Shown: in pieces, positions 37,101 through 49,100 of the stretch | Layout: each line of letters begins with the position of its first letter | Numbering within the stretch: position 1 is the first letter of the stretch | NCBI GenBank assembly: GCA_007922305.1 | Contig: ML677333.1 | Span: 14,840,676-14,904,675 of the forward strand | Source: Dermatemys mawii | Taxonomy: Eukaryota > Chordata > Testudines > Dermatemydidae | Direction of reading: 5' to 3' | Length of the DNA stretch: 64,000 nt | Position numbers and translations under genes: made by a program | The notes under the pieces: generated by a model | Seen by the model: the letters and a program-made list of their open reading frames with translations, nothing else | The model's database searches: none | Told to the model about the DNA's origin: nothing

Positions 37101-40100
37101 AAAACTAAAGGATAACACTCTTCTTTGAAGTGACTACTCTATAAGGCATTCCATTAAAAAAAATGGTCTATGCCACTGTTTCTGGCTATACAGGGTCTCA
37201 GTACTCACAGATTCAGTTTGTTTTGCCTCGCATTCAACAAAAGCATAAGGATTACAAAAATAGTACCTCCTAGGAGCAAACATCTAGGCTTCTGAAATGC
37301 TTGATTGTGCCCATAATCAGATAGAATTTATCACTGAGCACTTTTATGCTGGAGAAGAATGGAGGATTTTTTGCCCCTTCATGACACTGGGTCACCTTGG
37401 ATACAGGGTTTTGAACAATGTCAAGTGGGTGTACTGTTGTTTCAGCACATTCCTTTGGTTTGCTCTCTCAAGAATAGCAATTTAAGGGAAATGTATTATA
37501 AGAAATTCAGTTCTTTTCGACGAATAATGGCATGCTAATACCACCGAGCAAAAGAAGGAATAGATTCCACGTGGCCCTTTGATGCTGCAGGGAGAGATTC
37601 TTCTGTTTACAGCATTAAAGGGACACTGTCAAGAGGAGAGATGACCAAGACAGACAGCAGAGTTAGGGTTTAACATTATGGTTACTGGAGGGGAAGATTG
37701 ATGATTTGCTGAGTTACCTTTGATGCTCAAGCTCCTCTTCTGCAGTTCCGAAAGGGCAGAGTGTAGAGTAAGTTTTTGATATGAAACTGGAGAAAAGGAG
37801 AAGCTCAGACAAATTTACAACAATATTTAGACTTACTGGCAGAATCCATTAAAATTGTAGCATTTCATCTACCAGTTGAAGAGCTTTCAGTATTCACACT
37901 CTGACTGCAAGGTTCATTTAGGGTTTGACCAATCTTTTTCCTCATGTTAGAGTGTCTAGTCCACTGAGGGACTTTTCTAGTTCTTAAAGCATTGAGGAAA
38001 TTACCTTTAGAGCCCATTGGGAGCTGTTCCCTTCTCCATTAATCCTTTAAGACATCATTCTTTGTAGCCATTGCTCTGACCAGAAGGGTGGGGGAGTTGG
38101 GAAAGTTTTTTTCTAACAGATCAACCCTACAGAGTGTTTTAGCTGGACAAAGTGACTTTACACTGGCATTCTCACTTTTTGTGGAAGGTCTCATAGAATT
38201 TTCACATCAGTTAGGACACTCGGGTGCCAGTCTCCTAACGCAAACCCCACACTTCAAGGAAAGAAGCCAGTCATCACATTCTGAATACAAGAAGGGCTCT
38301 TGAATTCTACTTGGAAGGACTAAGCCATTTAGAGCCTTTTCTAGACACACTGTCCCTTTCACAGGTAGGTAACTGTCCATTCCAGTAAGGCACAATTCAT
38401 CTCTGTTGCCCTGCTTCAGGACACTTGCAGTGTTGCTACCAGATCGTCTGTGAAGTTTCCTGGCACTGTGCTATTCTTCACTCATCCAGGGTAAATGAAG
38501 TCTTTGATGATCTCAGAACTGTACTAGATCAGTCTCTGCAGCACCCACTGCTGTCATTGGGGCACTGATTGGGAGTCATCTAAAGAGAGCACCCATGGGG
38601 CGACTACTTGAAGGAGGGGAAATTATTTACTTGTACAGTAACTGGAGTTCTTTAAGATGTTTTGTCCCCATGGGCTGGTCTACAGTAGGAGCAGGGATCG
38701 ACTGAAGATACGCAACTTCAGCTACATGAATAACATAGCTGAAGTTGGTGTATCTTCGGCCAACTTACCTGCAGTCCTCATGGTGGCAGCGGGTGGCGGT
38801 GCGCTTCCCCGTCGACTCCAGCTTGCGCCTCTCGGCAAGCTGGAGTTCCGGAGTCAATGGGGGTGCTGCTGGTGATCGATTTATCATGTCTTAATAAGTG
38901 CTCATCCTCATTTGTCTCTGCTTCAGAGGCCTTGCCTTGCCAGATTTCATAGTTGAGAAGGAACTGAAGTAGTGGTTGGTCTTCCCCTCCCTAGATCAGA
39001 GAACAAAGATATATAGGGTGCAAGCATGGACTCTCAGACACTGCTGCCAAAAATCTCTGAAAGTGCACAGTAAAGCATTCACCTATTGTGGAGTACCCAC
39101 AGGGGCAAAACATCTTAAAGAACACCAGTTGCTGTACAGGAAAGTAACCTCTCCTTTATCAGTTGTTTCAAGTCAAGACATTAATCTGTATCTTTGTTTT
39201 AGATCAGTTTCTGTTTGGGATATTGGGATGGTTGTCACAAGGAGTTCTAGCTTACAAAATATTGTTGCCTGGACTGTCTCTCAAGTTACAAGCAAACAAT
39301 ATGCCTTTTAATATGGCTAAATTTATATATCTAGAAACAAAAAATGTAGACCATACTTACAGGGTGGGGATTCTTGCTGTGGGAAGAAATGACTCTGAAA
39401 ACAAAAATTGGGGGGTCGTGGTGAATAATCAACTGAACACAAGCTCCCAGTGAGATGCTGTTGCCAAAAAAACCAATGTGATGCTGGGATGCATAAATAG
39501 GGGAATCTCCAGTAGTAGTAAAGAGGTTATTTTACCTCTTTGTTTGGCAGTGACTGCTGCTGGAATATTATGTCTGGTTCTATTATTCACAGTTCAAAAA
39601 GGATGTTGATAGATTGGAGAGGGTTCACAGAAGAGCCATGAAAATGATTAAAGGATTAGAAAACATGCCGTACAGAGTGGTAGACTCAGAGCTCAGTCTG
39701 TTTAGCTTAACAAAGTGGTTAAAGATGTCCTGGTCACGGTCTATAAGAATCTACATAGTGAACAAATATTTAACAATGGGTTCTTGAAGTCTAGCAGAGA
39801 AAGGTAGAACAGGGGTCGGCAACCTTTCAGAAGTGGTGTGCCGAGTTTTCATTTATTCACTCTAATTTAAGGTTTCGCATGCTAGTAATACATTTTAACA
39901 TTTTTAGAAGGCTTCTTTCTGTAGTCTGTAATATATAACTAAACTATTGTATGTATGTAAAGTAAATAAGGTTCTTAAAATGTTTAAGAAGCATCTTTTA
40001 AAATTACATTAAAATGCAGAGCCCCCGGATTAGTGGTCAGTACCTGGGCAGTGTGAGTACCACTGAAAATCAGCTTGCATGATGTCTTCGGCACGCGTGC

Positions 40101-43100
40101 TATAAGTTGCCTACCCCCAGTTTAACACAATCCAACGGCTGGAAGTTGAAGATAGACTATTTCCAGTCTGAATTTAAGTGTAAATTTTTGACAGAGAGGA
40201 TAATTAACCATTGGAACAACTTAGTAAGAGTTGTGGTGGATTTTCCATTGCTGACCATTTTTAAATCAAGATGTTTTTCTAAAATATATGCTGTAGGAAT
40301 TATTTTGGGGAAGTTCTATGGCCAGTGTTAGACACTGAATGATCAAAGTGGGCTTGGAATCTCTGAATGTATGAATTTCAGGTTTGGCTCATCAATAGTA
40401 TAGAATCTGTTCCTCAGCTGAGTGCACTCAGCACTCTTTCTTCTATTATTTTACTTTTGTAAAGCTGTCTGTCTTGATACCTCAAAACAAAAGCAAGAAT
40501 ATTTTATTTCCTCATGTTTAGGCTTGGCAGAATTAAATTTTTTAATTTTTTTTTATAAGTTTGATGATTGATGATTAATGTTTAAACATTTTTTTATTTT
40601 TATAAACTTAAATTTTCACAGTTGTGCAAAATTATGGGTTTTAAACATTGCTTTAGATTTTTATCTATTGAAATGTTCAGTTATGAAAAATTAAGGGGGC
40701 GCCAAAAGGTAGGGCTGGCCAGGCCACACTTATTTAATGACAGTAGACACTGAGATTCAAGAAGTTTTGTTTTTTAAAAGGTTATAAAACTGTCAGCATC
40801 AGATGTTACAATATATAAGGTAAGTACTCTTAAATCAAACAAAATATGTTGTCAAGCAATATTCTTCTTACTTTGTCTGTGTGTAAATTTTGATTATCAA
40901 TGAAAATATTTTAGTCAGTTTTTGAGTGTATAATGAAACCAATATTTACCAATAAAAATCTAATCCTTCCAAGCCTACTCATGTTGCATATTATGGAAAT
41001 GGTTTTCTGCCAAGGTATATCATCCTGCTGTAGCAAATTGCTCTTTTTACATGGACACGTGCCTGAAGCTTCAGTAGTGAAGAGTAGGGATATGCTATGA
41101 CACCTCCCCATCAGAAAAATTTAAGTTGCTTAATTATTATTCTAAATATGTTTAGGTACAGGGGTTCCAGATATAATCCCGACATAGCATATGTTTGTTA
41201 CTTCATTGCAGTTGTTTTACATGTATGATAGATTTGTCATGGTTATTTTTAGTAAAAGTCATGGACAGATTGCGGGCAATAAACAAAAATTCATGTAAGC
41301 CTGCATCCTATCTTTAACAATAACTCGGGGGGTGTCATAAGTGTGAAGTAGCCTAGAATTAGTGTTTACCTGTAAGGGGTTAAACTAAAGGTAACCTGAG
41401 AGGTGGACAACTGACCAATGAGAAATTCCTCAGGAGCCAAAGGATTTTGAGTTTCAGTTTCTCTCTGGGTGTCTCTCTGTTCACCTCAGCTATGGGATGA
41501 ACAAGCTATGTCTTTCACTGTAACTATAGATTCTATCAAGTACTGTAGTCAGTAAGTTTACCTTCTTTTTATCACTTGGAGGGTTCTCAGTGGTGAGGGT
41601 TGGCTGGGTGCTTCTTGATATTGTAAGCTTCAGCAGAGATATCAACAGTGGGAGAAAGTTGCCTCGGGGGAGAGGTTTGGTTTCTGAATCCTTTTGTTGA
41701 TTATGGTAGATGCTGTTCTATTGATGGTTATAAGGGATTTATTCCTTTCTTTTTTTCTTTTATTAAAATCTTTCTTTTAAGAAGCTGACTGCTTGTTTTC
41801 CATTGTGTAAGATCCTGGTTTTGGATCGGGCACGTCTCGCAGGATCAGGCGAGGTTTGGTTTTTTTATTCTCTCAAGCTTTCCAGGGAAGGAAGAAGTTT
41901 GGGGGGTTAGTGGAAAGGGAAAGAAGGGTCCCAAACTACCCTAGACCTAGTTTGGTGGTTGCAGTGTACCAGGTCCAGATACAGAAGAAGTTGTGTTCTG
42001 GAGAAAAACATTTTAACCCAAGCTGGTAAAATAAGCTTGGGGGGGGGGGTATTTCTTTTTTCATGCGGGTCCCCACATCTGTACCCTAGAGTTCAGAGTG
42101 AGGAGGCAATCCTGACAGGGGGCAAGGGGAGAAAAAGGCTGACCAAAGACAAGGAGGTTCAGTAAAGTCACAGAATCAAGAATCAGAGGGGTAGCCGTGT
42201 TAGTCTGGAATTGCAGAAGTGACAGAGTCCTGTGGCACCTTAAAGACTAACCAGAGTATTAGAGCATAAGCTTTCGTGGGCTAATACCCACTTCGTCGGA
42301 TACATCCGACGAAGTGGGTATTAGTTCACGAAAGCTTATGCTCTAATACTTTGGTTAGTCTTTAAGGTGCCACAGGACTCTTGGTCACAGAATCAGTGAC
42401 CCATGTGAGTAAATCGTATCCTTATCTATGATTATTGGAAAAATTCCATCTGTTAGGGAATGTCTAAGTCACCATGACTTCTAACATGACAAGTGTACAC
42501 TGCTCTCCAATTAGTTCATGGCATTATATTTATACCTGCCAGTCGCATGAGGCACAGAGTCAAGAGTTTGGTTAGATCTGCTATGACTGTGCAGCTTCAT
42601 TTCAAGAATTATAGGTAAACAGTTTCTTGTGCAAGCTTGTGTGATACAATTGTGGTGAAACCTGTATTATACATAAAACAATGTTGTAATATCTTTTTTA
42701 GGGATAGGCTGCATTTAGTGTATTAGGATCAATAGTTTAACTGAAACTAGTGCACTTGGTCCATTTTTAAACTGCATCAAACTGAACCACTCTTCTTCTA
42801 ATACCAGCTATGCACTATACATTGGTATACCAACAGATGGCACCAATGCATTAATTATCTTGGCAAAGTACTTTATATGGAGCTAATACAACATGAAATT
42901 GCTCTCATACATGGTTTAGGATACACTCTTTTCTGCAAAATTAATATCTTTGATTTATTTTCCTCAAAATGTATTAAGTTTTATTACAAAAATAAATATA
43001 TCTATCACAATTTATGTAGTTTTTTGTTGCAGTTAACTATCTTAAGAGTGTAAAGATTGCGAAATCACGCACTTGGTGTCGGAAAGAAGATTGCTTGTAT

Positions 43101-46100
43101 AACTGTAGTTCAGCTTACCTGTGCATATGCACAGTTGTAATTATATGATCATATGCTATTTTTTCCCAAAAGATGTCAGTCTCGTTCCTGTTACCGGATG
43201 GCTCATGCTTAGAGACATGTCTGTAAGATGCATGTCTGAATTGTTGCAGAAGTTGGAAGGTGTGCAATGAATAAGGCAGAGAATTGAAGACAGAGAAAGG
43301 ATAGTCCCATGCCTAAGATAGTTGAATGCTGCCCAGGCTGAAGAATTAATTTTATCCTTGTCTCTGGACAAGTGACTTTTAACTATTTAACCATCTATTT
43401 CACAGATGGCTAGTGTGTTCATCATTTTCTGTGTGCCCAATTTGATACCATAGGATCTGATTTGCAGAAGTGCTGAGCATTCAGAGCCACAGCTGAAGTC
43501 AATGGGAACTATGGTTAGTGCATACAGTGGAGCCCCAGTATAATGTGCCCTGGTATAACGCAAATTCGGATATAGTGTGATCATACCATGGCTCCCAAGT
43601 CCTTGTTCTCTGTTCCCGGCAGGCACAGGTGCCACGGTTTCTCTCCCCTGCTGGGCAGTGCGGAGAGAAGCTGTGGCCACCCCTGTGAGGGACAGAGAAC
43701 TCCGGACTGTGGGAGTGGGGCCGTGGCTTCTCTCCACGCTGCCCAGCAGGGGAGAGTAGCTGCGGCCCCACATCTGCCGGGAACAGAGAACTCGGGCGGC
43801 AGACTGCAGCCTGAGTTCTCTGTGGAAGCCGCGCATCCCGCACCTGACGGGGTAGGGGACACCGGCGCCTGCAGCCCTGGAGTCCTCTGCCCCCGGCAGG
43901 CACAGGCCACAGCTGCCCTGGACATGTTAGTGTTTTTGAAGCAGTCAGATGCTGAAGTGTTGAGTTACATAAAGTCCATGATGAAGTTAATAATTCTGTG
44001 ATTGGAGCAGGGATTAAAGAGAGTATAGTGACAAGGCATGGGGCCACACTGAACAATGAGCATAAAATATTGAATAGCTGCTCATTAATTGGACATCATA
44101 AATCATGTGCACTGAATGATGCAAGGACCCTGTGGAAAAAAATGGTATGTGATCGTGTAATTAAATACTGTATCATAATGCCTAGGCATTAGGGGGCTGA
44201 ATTAAGATTACATGGTCAATCTAAATGCCAGCATTTCCTAACTTTTGAGTGCTTGACTTTGTAAAGTTCTTTTAATGTAGTTTTTTGTGTGTGATTTCCT
44301 GGGTTTTTAAAAAAGCTAACGGAAAAAACTGAAATTCCATCATGCATCATATTGACATCCACATACGTCAGGGATCGGCAACGTTGGCATACAGGACCAC
44401 AGGGTAAGCAGTGCTGGCCACCGCTTCCCGTGGCCCCCATTGGACCGGGACGGTGAGCCGGGGCCAGTGGGAGCCACGGTCGGCAAACCGCCAGGTAAAT
44501 AAAGCAGCAGGGCCCGCTAACGGTGATTACTCTGCGGTCCCACGTGCTAGCGTTGCTGATCCCTGACATAGGTCATCCACAGTGTTGGAATCAGATGTAT
44601 GCCACTTGAGCTAAGTGAGTAACTGATAGCAGACAGAGCAGTCATCCTTTTGTGGATCAACACTAGAGAAGAATGAGGTGCATGCTTTGCCAGAAAGTTT
44701 CACATATATTTGCTGACAGTGGAAGAATGTTGAGCCTGGGGAATATTAGCTTCAATTCCAGGTTGTAGAGGATAGTTTTCTATAATGGTCACAGACTCTA
44801 CTCCTGTTCTCCACCTCCCCCAAGCATGACTCCTTCAAGCTGTCCCCTTCAGCCTGTCTGTCCTCTCTCTCCCAGCCCCACTCCAACTTCTCATTCCACT
44901 CTGTCATCTTGCCTACTAAGTCCCAGTTTGTACCTAGTGGGAATCCTCATCCCAGTTTCCTCATCCAGTCTGTCCCTATCTCCCACCCCATCTCCTCATT
45001 CAATCTGCCTCTCCTCTGATCAGGAATTACTCGTCTAAGTATCCCATCTCTATCATTCCCCAGCTTTCAGTCCTGATCTCCTTACCTCAGGTCTTCATCT
45101 TTAAGTTTCAGTCATGTCTTCCTGCATCATTCCCTGCTGGGTCCCAGACTACTTTTTCAGCCAGTCCCACTACCCCCATTCCTCCTAAGCTCTTTGTCTA
45201 ATCTACTCCCATTGCTTCATTTCCCCTCTGCAGTTGTCAGCTGCTTTCTCCTGGGAGCTAACAACCACTCCCCCTGTGGCCCTGCACCCCCTCCCCCTGT
45301 TTCCATGTGTCTTTGTGCCTCCACTCAGCCACCTCCTATCCCCATGTGTCCCTGCACCCTCTCAGCCAACCCCTTCCACCCATCCCCATGTGGCCTTGCA
45401 CTCCCTCCTCCCATAACCCTGCACCTCCACTAACATTCAGCCCTTCCCCCACAGTGTGTTCTTCCCCATTAGTAGTATTAAACCCCTGTCTGTGATCCCC
45501 ACAATCCCATGTTCCCCACACTGTCTGTCTCTCTGTACCAGGGTGGACAAACTTTTTGGTCTGAGGGCTTCATCAGGGCTCAAAATTTTATGGAGGGCTG
45601 GGTAGGGAAGGCTGTGCCTCCCCAAACAGCCCGGCCCTGCCCCCTCCCATCTCCTGCCCTCTGACTGCCCCCCCTCACAACACCTGACCCCTCCAACCCC
45701 CCACTCCTTGACCCCTCCCATCTCTAATCACCCCTCAGCACCCTACCCCCTATCCAACCCCTCTGCTCCCTGTCCCCTGACTGTCCTGACCCCTAGCCCC
45801 ACCCTTGTCCCCTGACAGGCCCCCTGGGACTCCCACCCCCTATCCAATGCCCCTGTTCCCCATCCCCTGACTGCCCCCCAAGACTCCCCTGCCCTGGCCC
45901 CCTTACCACACAGCTCAAGAACAGCATGTCTGCTGCACTGATTCACTGGAGCACGCAGCCCTACCCCCCAGAGTGCTGCTCGCACAGTGCACTGAGGCTG
46001 CAGGGAAGGGGGAACAGCAGGGGAGCAGGGAGGAGCTAGCCTCCCCAGACAGGAATTCAGAGGCTGGACAGGACAGGCTCATGGGCCGGAGTTTGCCCAC

Positions 46101-49100
46101 TCCTGCTCTATATCCCCTGTCTCCTGACCTGGCCTGACAGGTGCTGTGAAGAAGGCATTGCAGGCTCTTTCTTTTCCCTAGTAGGGGTGGGCTGGGAGTG
46201 GCTGCACTGTTCTAGTACCACAGTACCCTCTGGTGGGCAAAAGACAGAACTGCAGCAACTTTCCAGCAGAAGCTATTTACTGCAGAAAAAAATTAAGAGT
46301 ACGCACGGAACATGAATTCTGCACATCCCCCAGCAGTATTTGTGACCGACCAGAAATAGGAGTTACACAACACTGTAGTAATGGATATCTTTGATCACTA
46401 GGGGACTCTAATCAGGGACCTCTTTGCATCCCATATCAACACCAGATGGCCTAGACCTGAGCTTAAGACCATCTACCATTGCATCTCATGCCTCAGTGTT
46501 AAGCAATATCATAAATGCTATTTATAATAAAATCTTGTTTATCTAATCCAAATACATTAATAATGCTCCTGTATCAAGGTTCTGTAGGGCATCACATATG
46601 TCCAAAACAATTAGAACTAATTTTCCCACATGGGAACTGCCCATGCTGCTAAAAGCTGCCTTGATCAGTGCATTCAAATCAGTAGCATATCACTGTACTA
46701 TCTTTCCATAAATATGTGCTTTCTGGTCACAATAATGGGACCAATAACTCTTTTGAAATCTTTTGGCACTTAAGATACTAGAACTGCAAAATATAGTTTT
46801 GTCCCCAAAGTCATTAAGTAACCAACATTCCATTCCTCATAGGAATTGTTCTTCCTTTATTTTGACTGAATTCAAAACTGAAACAAAAAGCAGATTATCT
46901 TTTGGATGTCAGAAGAACAATTTAAATATACATAAGCAGAACAGATCAGTTCAGAAAAATAGTAGTTATTTGTTTCATTCCATTCTGGTTCCCTTCTGTG
47001 TGCAGTTCCTAAGGTTGCAATTTGGCCTTCGACTACTAACTACTTCTTGTAGTGCTATTTTTTATGGCTATTTGGGTAAGTCATTTTGAGGAGTAATTTG
47101 TGGGTACGTTCTGTTGTGTGTCAGCTCTGACATATGTCCAACCTTGCAAAGAAGAGGACCCACCCATATGTACAGAATAGTAGACAAACTGTTGCTTCAG
47201 AGTAAAGAAATGTATATGTAAGGAACATAATTTTCTTTGTCGGATCAGTTGGCATCATTCATCCTCATGTGAAAGCACTGAGATATTTCTTGATTTTTTT
47301 TTTAAAGTTTTTAATGTTACTTTTCCAGCTCTTTGAGTTAGCATATTGTTTTCTGGTTGCTCTAAGGGTATATATATATATTGGTATTTTTCAATCTTAT
47401 TGCCAAAGCCAATTACTTTTTCTTTTTTAGAGGTGAAGTCTTTTTTCTCTGTTACCAAATACAGTTAATCTTCATGTGATTAATCTAGCTTCCATGGTGC
47501 CCTACATGCTGTGTTTCTTATCTCGTCTCTTTCTTTTGGTTAAATTATTTAAGGCTAATTTGCTTTTAAATGCAATGGCAGAGGCTATAGATTTGGGGTG
47601 AGACCTAGATTTGTGTTAGAAAGTTGAGCAGCTTCATTGGTACTGTGGTCTCTTTGTGTCATGTAGATGAAAGCCTAGCATATAATGGACTAACCTGAAT
47701 CAAGACCAAGAAATACCATACGCATAGTCAAAACAAAACAAACGAACCCTCGAAAGTGAAATACTTCTATTTCATTATTTCTCATTTAAATATGAAAATG
47801 TTGTATTTAAAGCATATTATTATAAGCATATTAATATAATATTATAAGCCTGTTTCATATTAAATATGAAAATGTTGTATTTAAAGCATATTAATAGTAT
47901 CAGGATATAAAGGGTATTCATTATTTTATTAAGGAAATCTGATTTCTTGAAACAATCAGAAAATAGTATTCTTTAGCACTAGTAGTAAAATTTATTTTTA
48001 CCATAAAAAGCCTCATTTATTTTTATAGCAATTTGATGACACATCTGCTTGCTTTATTCAGCTGAAAAAGAAAATGTTGGTTCTTGGTGTTTTGTAAAAT
48101 TGCTTTGTTAAATTATTTTCTAAATCGTTCAACTTTTAACAAATGACATTTGATACTAACATTGGAAAGCAATTTCAGCTAATTAAGTAGATCCTTCTAT
48201 AAACCATTAGAACATTAAGATGACAAACTGTTCATTCAGTATTATTTTAATTGGTACAATTATTGTAATTTTGTTGCAATTATGTGTTGAGCTAAAAGCT
48301 TTTGTCTAAATCATTTGAGGGGTTTTTGTTAACATACATAAGTAAGAAGAAAGGGAGTAAAATAAAAACTGAGGATAAGCATTATCTGTTTCCTTTTTGT
48401 TACAACATTTTAGACAAGTATCTATTAAATTATTCCTTCTAAAAACTGTATTTCACGTTTTTAGCAAACCTTTTAACAATGATAAAAATTAAACAAGATC
48501 ATTTTAAAATGTTACTTTTCTGTAATATTATGTTCCTAATTTCTGTTTTGACACTATTTAAACAATCCTTAATAATAAAAAAAATAAACATTTTTGAGAG
48601 AGATTTGTGGGCAACATTGACTGTATTCTGATGTATTGATTTAAGAAGTGTAGTATTTTTAAAATGCATTAGTTGTTAGTGATTACAGAAATTAAAGAAA
48701 AAGACCTATAAGGTCATCTCATTCATCACTCTGCTTATAGTGTTTCCTACAGTAATCATTTGTCCAGTCCAGTTTAAAATGGGTTAATTCTTTTGGAAGA
48801 CTGTTCAACAGCCCAATAGATCTCACAGATGGACTATTCCTTAATATTTACCCTAAGTTTTCTGTGTTCAGTTTCACTCTATTACCTCAAGTCATACTTG
48901 GACCATCCTAAATATTATTAATCGTGTTTACTATGTTAGTGTTTAAGGACCAAACGAAAATGGTTAGGGTAAGGGTCACACTTCTTTGGCCTTTTTTTTC
49001 AGAATAGTCTTTGCAAGAGGGTTGTCAAATTGGCTTATGTTTAAAAGATTGGAGGTGGAAAGCTTATTTCTCATTCTGGATCCATATGGATGTCACAGTT

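Noticed and set aside
42179..42383. Long hairpin considered as a structured RNA gene or SINE
   Set aside because: No clear pol III A and B boxes, no 3' A-rich or short-repeat tail, and four copies share an exact 12-bp duplication, which fits a DNA transposon better.
43499..44056. Overlapping open frames on both strands (114-185 codons)
   Set aside because: Cysteine/proline-rich text comes from a GC-rich MITE body with repeated GAGAACTC and GGGAACAGAG units. No family match.
47786..47893. Direct repeats considered as a CRISPR-like array
   Set aside because: Only two units, AT-rich, in a vertebrate intron; simply a local duplication.
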